A stretch of 64,000 bases of DNA from Pseudothioglobus sp905182815 (GTDB taxonomy: Bacteria; Pseudomonadota; Gammaproteobacteria; PS1; Pseudothioglobaceae): NCBI RefSeq assembly GCF_048087625.1, contig NZ_CP159805.1:1488001-1552000 (forward strand), given 5' to 3'. Under the pieces are notes generated by a model. It saw only the letters and a list, made by a program, of their open reading frames with translations. It searched no databases and was not told where the DNA came from. Every line of letters begins with the position of its first letter. The stretch's first letter is position 1. Positions 62,091-64,000 of this stretch are shown here, piece by piece. The translations under genes were made by a program, and so were the position numbers.

Positions 62091-62864
62091 ATGAGTATTA
62101 CTGATCTCCAATTTAACATAGATAGGGACAGTAAGACTCCTATGTGGCTCCAAATAAGGAATGAGTTATTTAATTGCCTTTACCGTGATGAGTTAAGGCC
62201 AGGCCAACTAATTCCAAATGAGAAAACACTTGTTGAGCTATTTAATGTTTCAATTGGAACGGTTAGAAAGGCAGTAGGTGCATTAGAAAAAGAAGGCTTC
62301 CTTATTCGAAAACAGGGTTTAGGAACTTTTGTCTTTCAGCATGATAAAAGCACTTTCCATTTTGCGTATTTTCATTTTGCATTAAATGGAACTGATGAGA
62401 TATCCTACCCAGATGTAGAGTTCATTTCTTTTGAAACAAAAAAAGCCACTAAATATGAAGCAAAAATATTAAATATTTCTCCTGGGAGTAATGTTTATCA
62501 AATATTTAATAAGCTAGGTATCAACAAAAAAAATTATATTGTTGATAGAATAGTCATCTCTCAAGCTAAATTTCCAATGCTAACTGAAGAGATTTTTAAA
62601 AACCGAGCTAATACAATATACAACCTATATCAAAATAAATTCAACATATTTATAACAAACTGCTCAGAGAAATTAAAAGCAACTTCTGCAGATAAAACAG
62701 TATCCGCTCTTCTCAATGTTAAGTTGGATTCGCCCATTCTTCGGATAGAGAGAATCGGTCAAACATATCATAACGAGACTATTGAGCTAAGAATATCATT
62801 CGTTCATACCGATGACATCGACTACGTCAATACGCAAAACAGCACTTTCGGCGACACGTTCTAA
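62091..62864 (+). CDS. GntR-family transcriptional regulator with UTRA domain
   Basis: A 257-residue HutC-subfamily regulator. An N-terminal winged helix-turn-helix (about residues 12-82, with IPNEKTLVELFNVSIGTVRKAV at about 41-62) is followed by a UTRA effector-binding domain (about 100-245). It is the last gene of the suy-hps run, 15 bases after the dehydrogenase. It is the natural candidate for a sulfonate-responsive repressor of the cluster. Confidence 0.9.
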   Translation: MSITDLQFNIDRDSKTPMWLQIRNELFNCLYRDELRPGQLIPNEKTLVELFNVSIGTVRKAVGALEKEGFLIRKQGLGTFVFQHDKSTFHFAYFHFALNGTDEISYPDVEFISFETKKATKYEAKILNISPGSNVYQIFNKLGINKKNYIVDRIVISQAKFPMLTEEIFKNRANTIYNLYQNKFNIFITNCSEKLKATSADKTVSALLNVKLDSPILRIERIGQTYHNETIELRISFVHTDDIDYVNTQNSTFGDTF

Positions 62865-62881
62865 GAAGAAGGAAGTCCGCA

Positions 62882-62902
62882 ATACATAAATATTTTATGT
62901 AT
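62882..62902. terminator. AT-rich hairpin between convergent genes
   Basis: A perfect 9-base inverted repeat ATACATAAA/TTTATGTAT with a TAT loop lies midway between the GntR gene and the end of the TRAP gene. It lacks GC pairs and a clean T-run, so it could be a weak bidirectional terminator or a regulator-binding palindrome. Confidence 0.35.
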
Positions 62903-62939
62903 CAAAATTTTAGGTGCATACAATTCTATAGAGCTCTAA

Positions 62940-64000
62940 TTACCCATAAAGGTATGTTGGTAGCCATAGAACAATTTGTGGGAATATAATAATTAATGCT
63001 AATCCAACAACCTGAATAGCCATAAATTGCATCATGCCTTTATAGATGTCTGATAAGTCCCATTCTGGCGCCACCCCCTTGAGAAAGTAGGCAGACAATG
63101 CAACAGGCGGCGAAAGCCAAGCAGTCTGAAGATTGACAGCCACAAGGATTCCAAACCAAGTTAAGTTAAATCCTAATTGCTCAATTAGAGGCAAAACAAT
63201 TGGAATAATAATTAGTACAATTGGTACCCACTCTAATGGCCACGCTAATAAAAATATTAAGGCCATAACTATCAACAATATAGCTGTTGGTGGAAGATCA
63301 AGCAGCATTAATGCCTCAGTAATCATTGTTGGCGTTCCTAGTCGGGAAAAAACTGAGCCAAAGAAGTTTGAAGCACAAACTAAAATCATAATTAACGTTG
63401 TAATTTCAAGAGTCTTTAGTAAAGCCTCTTGAAAAACTTTAAAATTTAATTTTCGGTAGGCAAGTGTTAAAAATATCGCACCCACTGCTCCCATTGCAGC
63501 ACCTTCTGTAGGTGTTGCTAGGCCAGCCAATATACTTCCTAAGGATGAGCCAACTAAAAGAACAGGCGGAACAAGGCCTTTAAAAAACTCAATCCACACC
63601 TCTCTCATAGAGTCAGGAATTAAATCTTCAGGAACAACTGGGCCCAATGATGGATTTAAGTGACATCTAATAAGCGTATAGCCTGTATAGAGAGCTGCCA
63701 ACATTAAACCAGGCATAATTGCAGCAGCAAATAAATCGGTTACTGGAACATTTAGAATAGGTCCCATAACAACTAACATAATACTTGGCGGTATCAATAT
63801 ACCTAGAGTACCACCAGCAGTAATTGTACCTGCCGCCAACTGAACATCATAGCCAGCTCTATTCATCGTCTTAGCTGACATAATTCCTAAAATCGTAACT
63901 GATGCTCCCACAATTCCTGTTGCAGCTCCAAAGATTACTGAAACAAAAAGAACGGCTACAAATAAAGAGCCTTTAGTTCTAGCAAGAGCCATCTGAACTG
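62940..64000 (-). CDS. TRAP transporter large permease, DctM family (partial, runs off the window)
   Basis: At least 352 residues of a very hydrophobic DctM-type subunit with about ten membrane segments visible. The conserved GTLGILIPPSI segment lies at about residues 57-67 of the visible part. The open frame continues past the first in-window ATG at 63992 to the edge, and full-length members have roughly 80-100 more N-terminal residues, so the start lies outside. Beside hpsN and suyAB it is probably the DHPS/sulfolactate importer. The small permease and binding protein should lie just beyond the window. Confidence 0.85.
   Translation of the reverse strand, partial: VQMALARTKGSLFVAVLFVSVIFGAATGIVGASVTILGIMSAKTMNRAGYDVQLAAGTITAGGTLGILIPPSIMLVVMGPILNVPVTDLFAAAIMPGLMLAALYTGYTLIRCHLNPSLGPVVPEDLIPDSMREVWIEFFKGLVPPVLLVGSSLGSILAGLATPTEGAAMGAVGAIFLTLAYRKLNFKVFQEALLKTLEITTLIMILVCASNFFGSVFSRLGTPTMITEALMLLDLPPTAILLIVMALIFLLAWPLEWVPIVLIIIPIVLPLIEQLGFNLTWFGILVAVNLQTAWLSPPVALSAYFLKGVAPEWDLSDIYKGMMQFMAIQVVGLALIIIFPQIVLWLPTYLYG

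Noticed and set aside
35894..64000. Prophage or conjugative element to the right of ssrA
   Set aside because: No integrase, transposase, phage structural or transfer genes are recognisable; the content is metabolic.

Overview
The window is AT-rich, gene-dense bacterial DNA that reads as a marine gammaproteobacterial sulfur oxidizer, most like the SUP05 / Candidatus Thioglobus group. The basis is a complete sat plus aprM-aprB-aprA set for oxidising sulfite to sulfate through adenosine phosphosulfate, gammaproteobacterial gene orders (pgsA-tRNA-Gly-tRNA-Cys, ftsH-folP-glmM, efp-epmA), and meso-diaminopimelate-type peptidoglycan genes. The taxon is an inference; no 16S rRNA gene is present.

Layout. 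1-5.5 kb: a small tyrosine phosphatase, kdsD, murE, murF, tRNA-Arg, pgsA, tRNA-Gly, tRNA-Cys. 5.5-8.3 kb: a SulP anion transporter and an AzlC/AzlD amino-acid exporter pair. 8.5-14 kb: sat, aprMBA, an unknown 116-residue gene and an FKBP isomerase. 14-18 kb (minus strand): efp, epmA, a YcgN-like protein, a DUF2914 protein, argG and a phosphodiesterase. 18-23 kb: sucCD, an MFS transporter, queA and an rnfB-like gene. 23-27.6 kb: ferredoxin-NADP reductase, an assimilatory sulfite reductase with its DUF934 partner, an Lrp-type regulator and a TSUP permease. 27.6-35.8 kb: ftsH-folP-glmM, holA, proA, tyrS and ssrA (tmRNA).

From ssrA onward the content becomes accessory. 35.9-46.6 kb is a hydroxyproline-type catabolic locus: an FAD amino-acid dehydrogenase, two proline-racemase-family enzymes with an unusual Ser/Cys active-site pair, an aldehyde dehydrogenase and a DHDPS-like deaminase on the minus strand. 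Divergent from it are a polar amino-acid ABC transporter and an aconitase X protein. 46.7-49.8 kb holds a kinase plus class III PLP-enzyme pair (a possible hydroxylysine or phosphoethanolamine route), a CIA30 protein and a frameshifted small secreted gene. 49.9-51.8 kb holds a truncated CoiA-like stub, an unrecognised 373-residue gene and a second CIA30 paralogue. 52-57.3 kb holds a BaiN/YhiN-like flavoprotein, a DegT aminotransferase, pckA, a DUF4442 protein and a small secreted protein.

57.5-64 kb is a cluster for catabolism of C3 sulfonates: suyA, suyB, hpsN, an SDR, a zinc alcohol dehydrogenase and a GntR regulator, with a TRAP transporter large subunit running into the right edge on the opposite strand. 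The inferred flow is 2,3-dihydroxypropane-1-sulfonate to sulfolactate to pyruvate plus sulfite. The sulfite could then be oxidised to sulfate by AprBA/Sat with ATP formation. That connects a phytoplankton sulfonate to the lithotrophic core of the organism and is the most notable system in the window.
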